62,128 bases of DNA from Pseudomonas violetae (GCF_023072615.1 NZ_JAKNRW010000030.1:1-62128), one strand, 5' to 3'. Positions 46,005-59,612 are shown, numbered from the stretch's first letter. The notes: generated by a model not told the origin, from the sequence alone. Numbers and translations: made by a program.

Positions 46005-49000
46005 TCAGTTACCGCTAGAGTTCAGCGCTTCGGTCAGTGCAGCTTCCACTTCACTGGCGCTTACGCGCAACGGCTTGTCAGCATCACGGCGGCGCTTGCG
46101 CTCGCTGTGGTAAGCCAAACCGGTACCCGCCGGGATCAGACGACCCACGACTACGTTTTCTTTCAGGCCGCGCAGGTAATCGCGCTTGCCGGTTACCGCC
46201 GCTTCGGTCAGTACGCGAGTGGTTTCCTGGAAGGAAGCCGCCGAGATGAACGATTCGGTGGACAACGACGCCTTGGTGATACCCAACAGCACGCGAGTGA
46301 ACTTGGAAACGAATTTCTCGTCGCCAGCCAGGCGCTCGTTCTCTACCAGAACGTGAGTCAATTCCATCTGGTCGCCCTTGATGAAAGTGGAATCGCCGGA
46401 TTCAGCGATTTCAACTTTACGCAGCATCTGACGCAGGATGGTCTCGATGTGCTTATCGTTGATCTTCACGCCTTGCAGACGGTAAACGTCCTGGATCTCG
46501 TTCACGATGTACTTGGCCAGCGCACTTACACCCAGCAGGCGCAGGATGTCGTGTGGATCGCTCGGGCCGTCGGAGATAACTTCGCCGCGGTTTACCTGTT
46601 CGCCTTCGAAGACGTTCAGGTGACGCCACTTCGGAATCAGCTCTTCGTACGGATCGCTACCGTCGTTCGGGGTAATGACCAGACGGCGCTTGCCTTTGGT
46701 CTCTTTACCGAACGCGATGGTGCCGCTGACTTCGGCCAGAATCGAGGCTTCTTTCGGACGACGGGCTTCGAACAAGTCGGCAACACGCGGCAGACCACCG
46801 GTGATGTCACGGGTCTTCGAAGTCTCTTGCGGAATACGAGCGATAACATCACCGATCGCGATTTTCGCACCATCCGCTACACCGACCAGGGCGTTCGCAG
46901 GCAGGAAGTACTGAGCAATCACGTCGGTACCCGGCAGCAAGAGATCCTTGCCGTTGTCATCAACCATCTTCACAGCAGGACGGATGTCTTTACCGGCAGC
47001 TGGACGGTCTTTGGCGTCGAGTACTTCAATGTTGGTCATACCGGTCAATTCGTCAGTCTGACGCTTGATCGTGATGCCTTCTTCCATGCCCACGTAGGTC
47101 ACGGTACCTTTCATTTCGGTAACGATTGGGTGAGTGTGCGGATCCCACTTGGCCACGATTGCGCCAGCGTCGACCTTGTCACCTTCTTTAACCGAAATCA
47201 CAGCACCGTACGGCAGCTTGTAACGCTCGCGCTCACGACCGAAGTCATCAGCGATTGCCAGCTCACCGGAACGGGACACAGCAACCAGGCAGCCATCCAC
47301 TCGCTCAACGTGCTTCAGGTTGTGCAGACGGACGGTACCGCCATTCTTCACCTGAACGCTGTCAGCAGCGGAGGTCCGGCTTGCCGCACCACCGATGTGG
47401 AACGTACGCATGGTCAGCTGGGTACCCGGCTCACCGATGGACTGGGCAGCGATAACGCCGACCGCTTCACCGATGTTCACCTGGTGACCACGAGCCAAGT
47501 CACGGCCGTAGCACTTGGCGCAAATGCCGTAGCGGGTTTCGCAGCTGATCGGCGAACGCACGATCACTTCATCGATGCTGTTCAGCTCGATGAACTCAAC
47601 CCACTTCTCGTCTACCAATGTACCGGCAGGAACGATGATTTCTTCGGTACCTGGCTTGAATACGTCACGGGCAATGACACGACCCAATACGCGCTCACCC
47701 AGCGGCTCAACAACGTCACCGCCTTCAATGTGCGGAGTCATTACCAGGCCATGTTCGGTGCCGCAATCGATCTCGGTCACAACCAGATCCTGCGCCACGT
47801 CTACCAGACGACGAGTCAGGTAACCGGAGTTCGCAGTTTTCAACGCGGTATCCGCCAAACCTTTACGAGCACCGTGAGTGGAGATGAAGTACTGAAGTAC
47901 GCTCAAACCCTCACGGAAGTTCGCAGTAATCGGCGTTTCGATGATGGAACCGTCCGGCTTGGCCATCAGGCCACGCATACCGGCGAGCTGACGGATCTGC
48001 GCAGCAGAACCCCGTGCGCCCGAGTCGGCCATCATGTACATCGAGTTGAAGGACTCTTGGTCGACTTCGACGCCATGGCGGTCGATGACTTTCTCTTTCG
48101 AGAGGTTGGCCATCATCGCCTTGGAAACTTCGTCGTTCGCCTTGGACCAAAGGTCGATCACTTTGTTGTACTTCTCGCCCTGGGTTACCAGGCCGGAGGC
48201 GTACTGACTTTCGATCTCTTTCACTTCATCAGTTGCAGCATTGATGATGCGGGCTTTTTCGTCCGGGATAACGAAGTCGTTAACGCCGATGGAAACGCCG
48301 GAAATGGTCGAATAGGCAAAACCGGTGTACATCAACTGGTCAGCGAAGATCACGGTCTCTTTCAAACCAACCACGCGGTAGCACTGGTTGATCAGCTTGG
48401 AGATCGCCTTTTTCTTCATAGGCTGGTTGACGACGTCATACGACAGGCCTGGTGGAACAACCTGGAACAACAGCGCACGGCCGACAGTGGTGTCGACAAT
48501 GCGAGTGTTCTTGACGCTGCCGCCATCACGATCGTTGACGGTTTCGTGGATTCGCACTTTAACTTTAGCGTGCAGCGCGGCTTCGCCGGCACGGAACACA
48601 CGGTCAACTTCTTGCAGATCCGCAAACACACGACCTTCGCCTTTGGCGTTGATCGCTTCACGAGTCATGTAGTACAGACCCAATACAACGTCCTGCGACG
48701 GAACGATGATTGGCTCACCGTTCGCTGGCGACAGAATGTTGTTGGTCGACATCATCAACGCACGCGCTTCCAACTGGGCTTCCAGTGTCAGCGGTACGTG
48801 CACGGCCATTTGGTCGCCGTCGAAGTCGGCGTTGTACGCAGCACAGACCAAAGGGTGCAGCTGGATAGCCTTACCTTCGATCAGTACCGGTTCAAACGCC
48901 TGGATACCCAGACGGTGAAGGGTCGGTGCACGGTTGAGGAGAACCGGGTGTTCACGGATCACTTCAGCGAGAACGTCCCAAACCTCTGGCAGCTCACGCT

Positions 49001-50204
49001 CAACCATTTTCTTGGCAGCTTTAATGGTGGTTGCGAGACCACGCATTTCCAGCTTGCCGAAAATGAACGGCTTGAACAGCTCGAGAGCCATTTTCTTCGG
49101 CAGACCGCACTGGTGCAGACGCAGGGTCGGACCTACGGTAATTACCGAACGACCGGAGTAGTCAACACGCTTACCGAGCAAGTTCTGACGGAAACGACCT
49201 TGCTTACCCTTGATCATGTCAGCCAAGGATTTCAGAGGACGCTTGTTCGAGCCGGTAATAGCGCGGCCACGACGACCGTTATCGAGCAGTGCATCGACAG
49301 CTTCCTGCAACATACGCTTTTCGTTGCGCACGATGATGTCCGGAGCGGACAGATCAAGCAGGCGCTTCAAGCGGTTGTTACGGTTGATCACTCGACGATA
49401 CAGATCGTTGAGGTCGGAAGTCGCGAAGCGACCGCCATCCAGCGGGACCAGTGGACGCAGATCTGGCGGCAGAACCGGCAGAACGGTCAGCACCATCCAT
49501 TCTGGAAGGTTGCCGGAACCCTGGAAGGCTTCCATCAACTTCAGGCGCTTGGACAGCTTCTTGATTTTGGTTTCGGAGTTGGTTTGCGGAATTTCTTCAC
49601 GCAGACGGCCAATCTCGTGCTCCAGATCGATAGCGTGCAGCAGTTCACGGACAGCTTCGGCACCCATGCGGGCATCGAAATCGTCGCCGAACTCTTCCAG
49701 CGCTTCGAAATACTGCTCATCGTTCAGCAACTGACCTTTTTCAAGGGTGGTCATGCCTGGATCGATAACGACATAGCTCTCGAAGTAGAGAACGCGTTCG
49801 ATATCCCGCAGGGTCATGTCCATCAGCAAGCCGATACGGGACGGCAGCGACTTCAGGAACCAAATGTGGGCAACCGGGGAAGCCAGTTCGATGTGCGCCA
49901 TGCGCTCACGACGAACTTTGGCCAGCGCGACTTCAACGCCGCACTTCTCGCAGATCACACCGCGGTGCTTCAAGCGCTTGTACTTACCGCACAGGCACTC
50001 GTAATCCTTTACCGGGCCAAAGATCTTGGCGCAGAACAGGCCGTCACGCTCAGGTTTGAACGTACGGTAGTTGATGGTTTCCGGCTTTTTAACTTCACCG
50101 AACGACCACGAACGGATCATCTCAGGCGATGCCAATCCAATACGGATGGCGTCGAACTCTTCGACTTGACCCTGGTTTTTCAGCAAATTCAGTAGGTCTT
50201 TCAA
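46005..50204 (-). CDS. rpoC: RNA polymerase beta-prime subunit
   Basis: 1399 residues. N-terminal zinc site CLCGKYKRLKHRGVICEKCG (about residues 70-90), catalytic NADFDGDQM with three Asp for magnesium, bridge helix/trigger-loop region and a second Cys cluster (CETRYGICAKCYGRD) are intact. Follows rpoB by 64 bases. Confidence 0.99.
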   Translation of the reverse strand: MKDLLNLLKNQGQVEEFDAIRIGLASPEMIRSWSFGEVKKPETINYRTFKPERDGLFCAKIFGPVKDYECLCGKYKRLKHRGVICEKCGVEVALAKVRRERMAHIELASPVAHIWFLKSLPSRIGLLMDMTLRDIERVLYFESYVVIDPGMTTLEKGQLLNDEQYFEALEEFGDDFDARMGAEAVRELLHAIDLEHEIGRLREEIPQTNSETKIKKLSKRLKLMEAFQGSGNLPEWMVLTVLPVLPPDLRPLVPLDGGRFATSDLNDLYRRVINRNNRLKRLLDLSAPDIIVRNEKRMLQEAVDALLDNGRRGRAITGSNKRPLKSLADMIKGKQGRFRQNLLGKRVDYSGRSVITVGPTLRLHQCGLPKKMALELFKPFIFGKLEMRGLATTIKAAKKMVERELPEVWDVLAEVIREHPVLLNRAPTLHRLGIQAFEPVLIEGKAIQLHPLVCAAYNADFDGDQMAVHVPLTLEAQLEARALMMSTNNILSPANGEPIIVPSQDVVLGLYYMTREAINAKGEGRVFADLQEVDRVFRAGEAALHAKVKVRIHETVNDRDGGSVKNTRIVDTTVGRALLFQVVPPGLSYDVVNQPMKKKAISKLINQCYRVVGLKETVIFADQLMYTGFAYSTISGVSIGVNDFVIPDEKARIINAATDEVKEIESQYASGLVTQGEKYNKVIDLWSKANDEVSKAMMANLSKEKVIDRHGVEVDQESFNSMYMMADSGARGSAAQIRQLAGMRGLMAKPDGSIIETPITANFREGLSVLQYFISTHGARKGLADTALKTANSGYLTRRLVDVAQDLVVTEIDCGTEHGLVMTPHIEGGDVVEPLGERVLGRVIARDVFKPGTEEIIVPAGTLVDEKWVEFIELNSIDEVIVRSPISCETRYGICAKCYGRDLARGHQVNIGEAVGVIAAQSIGEPGTQLTMRTFHIGGAASRTSAADSVQVKNGGTVRLHNLKHVERVDGCLVAVSRSGELAIADDFGRERERYKLPYGAVISVKEGDKVDAGAIVAKWDPHTHPIVTEMKGTVTYVGMEEGITIKRQTDELTGMTNIEVLDAKDRPAAGKDIRPAVKMVDDNGKDLLLPGTDVIAQYFLPANALVGVADGAKIAIGDVIARIPQETSKTRDITGGLPRVADLFEARRPKEASILAEVSGTIAFGKETKGKRRLVITPNDGSDPYEELIPKWRHLNVFEGEQVNRGEVISDGPSDPHDILRLLGVSALAKYIVNEIQDVYRLQGVKINDKHIETILRQMLRKVEIAESGDSTFIKGDQMELTHVLVENERLAGDEKFVSKFTRVLLGITKASLSTESFISAASFQETTRVLTEAAVTGKRDYLRGLKENVVVGRLIPAGTGLAYHSERKRRRDADKPLRVSASEVEAALTEALNSSGN

Positions 50205-50268
50205 GGCCTTTCCTCCTGGCGGAGCAGAGAGCGGGCAATCCTGCCCCGCTCTCGATTCGCGTCACGTG

Positions 50269-54342
<4,074 letters not shown>

Positions 54343-54486
54343 CAGCGTTCCCCAGCTTGGTCACCTGCTTGTTTGGCCCCTCCCGACGGGAGCAGCCAGA
54401 AAATCGTGCAAACCCCATGGTTTGCGCCACCGCATCGGGTGGTTACAGCTCGTTACCAGCACCGACCCAGTCGGTTGCCAATAACG

Positions 54487-54516
54487 GAAAAAGGCCGGTG
54501 GCAAGAGCCACCAGCC
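54487..54516 (-). terminator. Attenuator in the rplL-rpoB spacer
   Basis: On the minus strand GGCTGGTGGC-TCTT-GCCACCGGCC-TTTTTCCG: a strong stem and T-run about 45 bases after rplL. As in E. coli it is expected to reduce rpoBC expression relative to the ribosomal proteins by partial termination. The rest of the spacer (54343-54480) holds further short hairpins but no gene. Confidence 0.8.
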
Positions 54517-54562
54517 ATCAGCCTTTCGCTTAACGCTCGGGCTGGAGACGCAAGGTCGATGC

Positions 54563-54928
54563 TTACTTCAGCTCGACTTTAGCGCCTGCTTCTTCCAGAG
54601 TGGCTTTTGCTTTGTCAGCTGCATCTTTCGATACGGCTTCCAGAACAACGCCAGGAGCGCCGTCAACTACTGCCTTGGCTTCTTTCAAGCCCAGACCGGT
54701 CAGTTCACGTACTGCCTTGATCACGTTAACTTTCTTCTCGCCAGCTTCCAGCAGCATGACGTTGAATTCAGTTTGTTCTTCAACAACGGCAGCAACAGCA
54801 GCTGGACCAGCGGAAGCAGCGGCAGCAGAAACGCCGAACTTCTCTTCCATGGCCTTGATCAGCTCAACGATTTCCAGAACGGATTTTTCGCCGATTGCTT
54901 CGATGATTTGGTCGTTAGTCAGAGACAT
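54563..54928 (-). CDS. rplL: 50S ribosomal protein L7/L12
   Basis: 121 residues with the N-terminal dimer part (MSLTNDQIIEAIGEKSVLEI), Ala-rich hinge (about 35-50) and the C-terminal factor-binding domain (KVNVIKAVRELTGLGLKEAK). Stalk protein present in multiple copies, anchored by L10. Confidence 0.98.
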   Translation of the reverse strand: MSLTNDQIIEAIGEKSVLEIVELIKAMEEKFGVSAAAASAGPAAVAAVVEEQTEFNVMLLEAGEKKVNVIKAVRELTGLGLKEAKAVVDGAPGVVLEAVSKDAADKAKATLEEAGAKVELK

Positions 54929-55008
54929 GACTATAAATTCCTGTATTGGGGTGACAGCCTACGCGGCCATCGAAATAAACAATAAACGCTGAAAGGAGTC
55001 GCTTAGCC

Positions 55009-55509
55009 TTAGGCTGCAGCTGCTTCTTTCTGGTCGCGAAGTGCCGCCAGAGTACGAGCCAATTTGCTGGTTGCGCCTTGAATCACGCTCATCAGCTGAG
55101 AAATTGCTTCGTCACGGGTCGGCAGGCTTGCCAGTACGTCGATCTGATTAGCTGCGAGGAACTTGCCCTCGAACGCAGCTGCCTTGATCTCGAACTTATC
55201 CTGACCTTTTGCGAATTCCTTGAAGATACGAGCAGCAGCGCCCGGATGATCTTTGGAGAATGCAATCAAGGTCGGGCCAGTGAACACGTCGTTGAGCACG
55301 TCATATTGAGTGCCAGCAACGGCGCGCTTGAGCAGGGTATTACGTACAACACGTACGTAAACGCCAGCTTCACGAGCCTCTTTACGGAGTCCGGTCATAG
55401 CGCCAACTGTCACGCCGCGGGCATCAGCCACAACAGCAGACAGGGCAACTTGGGCAGCCTCGTTGACTTCAGCGACGATGGCCTTCTTGTCTTCGAGTTT
55501 AATTGCCAC
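55009..55509 (-). CDS. rplJ: 50S ribosomal protein L10
   Basis: 166 residues (MAIKLEDKKAIVAEVNEAAQ). Stalk base that binds L7/L12 dimers through its C-terminal helix. With L12 it represses its own translation through the folded leader upstream. Confidence 0.98.
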   Translation of the reverse strand: MAIKLEDKKAIVAEVNEAAQVALSAVVADARGVTVGAMTGLRKEAREAGVYVRVVRNTLLKRAVAGTQYDVLNDVFTGPTLIAFSKDHPGAAARIFKEFAKGQDKFEIKAAAFEGKFLAANQIDVLASLPTRDEAISQLMSVIQGATSKLARTLAALRDQKEAAAA

Positions 55510-55672
55510 GGGTTTAACTCCTGCTTGTTACCGTTTCATCCAACCGAGGCCGGATGTCGTTTTGGTGTCTGATTCGGTAAGGAACCGGGAGCACCATCTG
55601 CGTAGGCTTGAGGTTTAAGACTTGCGTCGCCTACGGTCTTGGATAGCCCCCGCCAGGCAGGGACCCCAATCT
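55510..55672 (-). ncRNA. L10 leader (rplJ autoregulatory region)
   Basis: About 160 bases between rplA and rplJ with dense complementary segments (for example CCTACGCAGATGG paired in part with CCGTAGGCGACGC) and the CTCCCGG segment typical of gammaproteobacterial L10 leaders with a kink-turn for L10-L12 binding. Exact ends are not determined. Confidence 0.65.
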
Positions 55673-55677
55673 TTCAA

Positions 55678-55699
55678 TTGGCGCAATCGCTTGCGCCAA
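55678..55699 (-). other. Perfect 9-bp hairpin after rplA
   Basis: TTGGCGCAA / TTGCGCCAA with a GCGA tetraloop, just after the rplA stop and ahead of the L10 leader. No T-run, so more likely an mRNA processing or stability element than a terminator. Confidence 0.6.
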
Positions 55700-55707
55700 C
55701 CTGTGTC

Positions 55708-56403
55708 TTACGCGTCGAGCGAGCCTTGGTCGATGACCAGACCTGGACCCATGGTGGTGCTGAGGGTAACGCGCTTGACGTAAATACCTTTCGAGGAAGC
55801 TGGCTTGATACGCTTCAGATCAGCGATCAGGGCTTCAACGTTTTCCTTCAGCTTGACGGCATCGAAGCCGACTTTGCCAACGGAAGTGTGGATGATGCCG
55901 TTTTTGTCGGTGCGATAACGAACCTGACCAGCCTTGGCGTTTTTAACCGCGGTAGCTACGTCTGGAGTTACGGTGCCAACTTTAGGGTTAGGCATCAGGC
56001 CACGTGGACCGAGGATCTGACCCAACTGACCAACAACGCGCATTGCATCCGGGGATGCGATAACTACGTCATAGTTCAGGTCGCCGCCTTTCATTTCGGC
56101 AGCCAGGTCGTCCATACCTACACGGTCAGCGCCGGCAGCCAGAGCGGCCTCAGCAGCTGGACCCTGGGTGAACACAGCTACGCGAACGGTCTTGCCAGTG
56201 CCGTGTGGCAGCACAGTAGCGCTACGAACGACCTGGTCAGATTTACGCGGGTCAACGCCCAAGTTCACAGCAACGTCGAACGACTCGCTGAACTTGACAG
56301 TCGACAGCTCAGCCAGCAGAGCAGCAGCGTCTACAAAGTTGTAGGACTTGCCCGCTTCGATTTTGCCGGCGATAGCCTTTTGACGCTTGGTCAACTTAGC
56401 CAT
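55708..56403 (-). CDS. rplA: 50S ribosomal protein L1
   Basis: 231 residues (MAKLTKRQKAIAGKIEAGKS), with GPRGLMPNPKVGTVT in the second domain. L1 stalk protein and, in E. coli, translational repressor of rplK-rplA. Its ATG shares a base with the rplK stop. Confidence 0.98.
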   Translation of the reverse strand: MAKLTKRQKAIAGKIEAGKSYNFVDAAALLAELSTVKFSESFDVAVNLGVDPRKSDQVVRSATVLPHGTGKTVRVAVFTQGPAAEAALAAGADRVGMDDLAAEMKGGDLNYDVVIASPDAMRVVGQLGQILGPRGLMPNPKVGTVTPDVATAVKNAKAGQVRYRTDKNGIIHTSVGKVGFDAVKLKENVEALIADLKRIKPASSKGIYVKRVTLSTTMGPGLVIDQGSLDA

Positions 56404-56834
56404 TACACACCCTCCACGTTAAGGCCCATGCTACGAGCAGAACCGGCGATAGTGCGCACGGCTGCATCCATATCAGCTGCAGTCAGATCCGCGTTTTTGG
56501 TTTTCGCGATTTCTTCCAGCTGAGCACGAGTCACGGTGCCAACCTTAACGGTGTTCGGACGAGCGGAACCGCTAGTCAGACCAGCCGCCTTCTTCAGCAG
56601 AACCGAAGCAGGAGTGGATTTGGTTTCGAAAGTGAAGCTACGGTCGCTGTAGACAGTGATGATCACTGGAGTCGGCAGGCCTGGCTCAATACCCTGGGTA
56701 CGGGCGTTGAAAGCTTTGCAGAATTCCATGATGTTCACGCCGTGCTGACCCAGTGCAGGACCAACAGGTGGGCTTGGGTTAGCCTGAGCGGCCTTCACTT
56801 GCAGCTTGATGTAAGCGGTAATCTTCTTGGCCAT
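56403..56834 (-). CDS. rplK: 50S ribosomal protein L11
   Basis: 143 residues from MAKKITAYIKLQVKAAQANP. The N-terminal Pro-rich thiostrepton/RelA-sensing part (PSPPVGPALGQHGVNIMEFC) is intact. A terminator lies between nusG and this gene. Confidence 0.98.
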   Translation of the reverse strand: MAKKITAYIKLQVKAAQANPSPPVGPALGQHGVNIMEFCKAFNARTQGIEPGLPTPVIITVYSDRSFTFETKSTPASVLLKKAAGLTSGSARPNTVKVGTVTRAQLEEIAKTKNADLTAADMDAAVRTIAGSARSMGLNVEGV

Positions 56835-56907
56835 GAGGCACTCCAATTACGGGTTCAAACGCCTCGAAAGGCTCCCCGGTTACTTGCGCGTTTATCCCAG
56901 TGACGAC

Positions 56908-56936
56908 AAAACCCCACAGCCTAAGGCTGCGGGGTT
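56908..56936 (-). terminator. Terminator between nusG and rplK
   Basis: On the minus strand AACCCCGCAGCC-TTA-GGCTGTGGGGTTTTG, a strong stem and short T-run about 15 bases after nusG. I could not find a convincing promoter in the 75 bases that follow before rplK. Confidence 0.82.
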
Positions 56937-56951
56937 GGGATGCTTGCTCAG

Positions 56952-57485
56952 CTAGACCTTTTCGACCTGGCTGAACTCTAGCTCTACCGGAGTAGAGCGA
57001 CCGAAAATGAGCACTGCCACTTGGATCCGGCTCTTTTCGTAGTTAACTTCTTCAACCGTGCCGGTAAAATCAGCAAACGGCCCGTCATTGACCCGTACCG
57101 ACTCACCTGGCTCGAACAACGTCTTCGGCTTCGGCTTGTCGCTACCATCAGCAACGCGACGCAGAATCGCTTCTGCCTCTTTATCTGTAATCGGTGCAGG
57201 CTTATCAGCAGTACCGCCGATAAAACCCATCACCCGAGGAGTATCCTTGACCAAGTGCCAAGTACCCTCGTTCATGTCCATCTGGACCAGCACGTAACCT
57301 GGGAAGAACTTACGCTCGCTTTTGCGTTTCTGGCCATTACGCATTTCAACCACTTCTTCAGTGGGAACCAGAATTTCGCCAAAGCCATCTTCCATGCCAG
57401 CCAGCTTTACGCGCTCTACCAACGAGCGCATGACATGCTTCTCGTAACCGGAGTAAGCATGCACAACGTACCAACGCTTAGCCAC
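56952..57485 (-). CDS. nusG: Transcription termination/antitermination factor NusG
   Basis: 177 residues: NGN domain (MAKRWYVVHAYSGYEKHVMR) and C-terminal KOW domain (ESVRVNDGPFADFTGTVEEV). Links RNA polymerase with Rho or S10. It follows secE by 9 bases. Confidence 0.98.
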   Translation of the reverse strand: MAKRWYVVHAYSGYEKHVMRSLVERVKLAGMEDGFGEILVPTEEVVEMRNGQKRKSERKFFPGYVLVQMDMNEGTWHLVKDTPRVMGFIGGTADKPAPITDKEAEAILRRVADGSDKPKPKTLFEPGESVRVNDGPFADFTGTVEEVNYEKSRIQVAVLIFGRSTPVELEFSQVEKV

Positions 57486-57494
57486 GGGACACCC

Positions 57495-57863
57495 TTAGCC
57501 GACAATCAAGGAAACAAGCCAGCCGAGCAGGGAATCAAGACCCCACAACAGCAACGCCATAACCAGAACAACAGCCACTACGATCAACGTGGTCTGCGTG
57601 GTTTCTTGGCGAGTTGGCCATACGACTTTACGAATCTCGGTGCGAGCTTCCTTAACCAGTACAAAGAAAGACTTGCCCTTAGCTGTCTGCAAGCCTACAA
57701 AGGCAGCTACAGCAGCAATGACGAGTAATGCGAGTACGCGGTACAGGATCGGCGAAGCAGAGTAATACTGATTGCCAACAACGCCAACAACCACCAAAGC
57801 GACTACTACTAGCCACTTGAGCAGATCGAAGCGAGAGCCTTGAGCTTCAGCTTTAGGAGTCAT
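57495..57863 (-). CDS. secE: Preprotein translocase subunit SecE
   Basis: 122 residues with three membrane segments (about 15-35, 41-60, 92-118) and the conserved amphipathic helix before the last one (EARTEIRKVVWPTRQETTQT). Clamps SecY. It lies 45 bases after tRNA-Trp. Confidence 0.97.
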   Translation of the reverse strand: MTPKAEAQGSRFDLLKWLVVVALVVVGVVGNQYYSASPILYRVLALLVIAAVAAFVGLQTAKGKSFFVLVKEARTEIRKVVWPTRQETTQTTLIVVAVVLVMALLLWGLDSLLGWLVSLIVG

Positions 57864-57908
57864 CTATGAAGATCCTGTGAAAAGAAAGCCAAACCCACCA
57901 AGTGAATC

Positions 57909-57984
57909 TGGCAGGTCAGGAGGGAATCGAACCCCCAACCTACGGTTTTGGAGACCGTCGCTCTGCCAATTGAGCTACTGACCT
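57909..57984 (-). tRNA. tRNA-Trp (CCA anticodon)
   Basis: 76 bases with encoded CCA, 7-bp acceptor AGGTCAG / CTGACCT, D arm, anticodon loop CTCCAAA and T loop GGTTCGATTC. Located between tufB and secE. Confidence 0.97.
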
Positions 57985-58021
57985 AAAACAAAATCAGGCC
58001 GACCATTATGCCGGCCTGAAA
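57985..58021 (-). terminator. tufB terminator, ending at the 5' end of tRNA-Trp
   Basis: On the minus strand TCAGGCCG / CGGCCTGA stem followed by TTTTGTTTT that ends at the first base of tRNA-Trp. Confidence 0.85.
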
Positions 58022-58033
58022 AAGACATTACAA
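58005..58033 (-). promoter_or_regulatory. Possible promoter of tRNA-Trp-secE-nusG, overlapping the tufB terminator
   Basis: On the minus strand TTGTAA (58033-58028), 17 bases, CATAAT (58010-58005). The -10 lies in the terminator loop. Match quality is moderate. Confidence 0.4.
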
Positions 58034-58037
58034 CAAC

Positions 58038-59231
58038 TTACTCGATGACTTTTGCTACGACACCCGCTCCGACGGTACGACCGCCCTCACGAATAGCGAA
58101 ACGAAGGCCATCTTCCATCGCGATGGTTTTGATCAGGGTAACGGTCATCTGAACGTTATCACCCGGCATTACCATCTCAACACCTTCTGGAAGCTCGCAA
58201 TTACCAGTCACATCAGTCGTACGGAAGTAGAACTGCGGACGGTAACCCTTGAAGAATGGCGTGTGACGACCACCTTCTTCCTTGCTCAGAACATAGACTT
58301 CAGCAGTGAACTTGGTATGCGGCTTGACAGTGCCCGGCTTGACCAACACCTGGCCACGCTCAACATCATCACGCTTCGTACCACGCAGCAATACGCCGCA
58401 GTTCTCACCTGCACGACCTTCGTCGAGCAGCTTGCGAAACATTTCAACACCAGTGCAAGTCGTTTTGACCGTGTCACGCAGACCAACGATCTCGACCTCT
58501 TCCTGGATGCGCACAATGCCACGCTCAACACGACCAGTCACAACAGTGCCGCGACCAGAGATCGAGAATACGTCCTCGATCGGCATCAGGAACGGCTTAT
58601 CAATAGCGCGCTCAGGCTGCGGAATGTAACTATCCAAGGTCTCTACCAACTTCTTGACGGCAGTAGTGCCCATCTCGTTGTCGTCTTGACCATTCAACGC
58701 CATCAGCGCCGAACCAATGATGATTGGAGTATCATCACCTGGGAAATCGTAGGTGCTCAACAGGTCGCGCACTTCCATCTCAACCAGCTCAAGCAACTCC
58801 GCATCATCAACCATGTCCGCCTTGTTCAGGAAGACAACGATGTACGGAACGCCCACCTGGCGCGACAGCAGAATGTGCTCACGGGTTTGCGGCATCGGAC
58901 CATCTGCGGCCGAGCAAACCAGAATCGCACCATCCATCTGTGCAGCACCGGTGATCATGTTTTTTACGTAGTCGGCGTGACCAGGACAGTCAACGTGAGC
59001 GTAATGACGCACGGCCGAATCATACTCAACATGAGCGGTGTTGATAGTAATACCACGAGCTTTTTCTTCTGGGGCGCTATCGATCTTGTCGAAGTCAACC
59101 TTTGCCGAACCGAACACTTCGGAACAGACGCGGGTCAAGGCTGCAGTCAGAGTAGTTTTGCCGTGGTCGACGTGACCAATGGTGCCTACGTTGACGTGCG
59201 GCTTATTACGTTCGAACTTTTCCTTAGCCAT
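58038..59231 (-). CDS. tufB: Elongation factor Tu (copy B, tRNA-tufB operon)
   Basis: 397 residues from MAKEKFERNKPHVNVGTIGH; an in-frame extension to 59360 runs through a tRNA and is not real. All GTPase motifs are identical to copy A, but about 28 residues differ (Glu7, Asn9, Lys10, Lys44, Asp46, Asp71, Ala73 and others), and synonymous differences are many. It sits between tRNA-Thr and tRNA-Trp as in E. coli. Confidence 0.98.
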   Translation of the reverse strand: MAKEKFERNKPHVNVGTIGHVDHGKTTLTAALTRVCSEVFGSAKVDFDKIDSAPEEKARGITINTAHVEYDSAVRHYAHVDCPGHADYVKNMITGAAQMDGAILVCSAADGPMPQTREHILLSRQVGVPYIVVFLNKADMVDDAELLELVEMEVRDLLSTYDFPGDDTPIIIGSALMALNGQDDNEMGTTAVKKLVETLDSYIPQPERAIDKPFLMPIEDVFSISGRGTVVTGRVERGIVRIQEEVEIVGLRDTVKTTCTGVEMFRKLLDEGRAGENCGVLLRGTKRDDVERGQVLVKPGTVKPHTKFTAEVYVLSKEEGGRHTPFFKGYRPQFYFRTTDVTGNCELPEGVEMVMPGDNVQMTVTLIKTIAMEDGLRFAIREGGRTVGAGVVAKVIE

Positions 59232-59275
59232 CGAAATCACCCCCAGGAGAAGAATTTTACAAGTCAAACAAGCCA

Positions 59276-59309
59276 TTAAAACAAAGGCAGATATTTTCAT
59301 ATCTGCCTT
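59276..59309 (-). terminator. Hairpin terminator between tRNA-Thr and tufB
   Basis: On the minus strand AAGGCAGATAT-GAAA-ATATCTGCCTT-TGTTTT: an 11-bp perfect stem and T-rich tail. tufB therefore needs read-through, processing or its own promoter (TAAAAT near 59248 is a possible -10, without a good -35). Confidence 0.75.
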
Positions 59310-59315
59310 GTTATA

Positions 59316-59391
59316 TGGAGCTCTTGAGCGGATTTGAACCGCTGACCTCACCCTTACCAAGGGTGTGCTCTACCAACTGAGCTACAAGAGC
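59316..59391 (-). tRNA. tRNA-Thr (GGT anticodon)
   Basis: 76 bases, acceptor GCTCTTG / CAAGAGC, anticodon loop TTGGTAA, T loop GGTTCAAATC, CCA encoded. Confidence 0.97.
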
Positions 59392-59417
59392 GTAACACTG
59401 TGCAAGTTCTGCAAACG

Positions 59418-59491
<74 letters not shown>

Positions 59492-59514
59492 GAGCTTGCA
59501 ACTCTCGCTAAAAA

Positions 59515-59599
<85 letters not shown>

Positions 59600-59612
59600 T
59601 AAGCGAGCCGGC

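Noticed and set aside
45501..50195. A 1564-codon open frame on the + strand opposite rpsL and rpoC
   Set aside because: It is a mirror of strongly biased codon use in a minus-strand gene; no ribosome-binding site, no protein family, and rpoC is certain.
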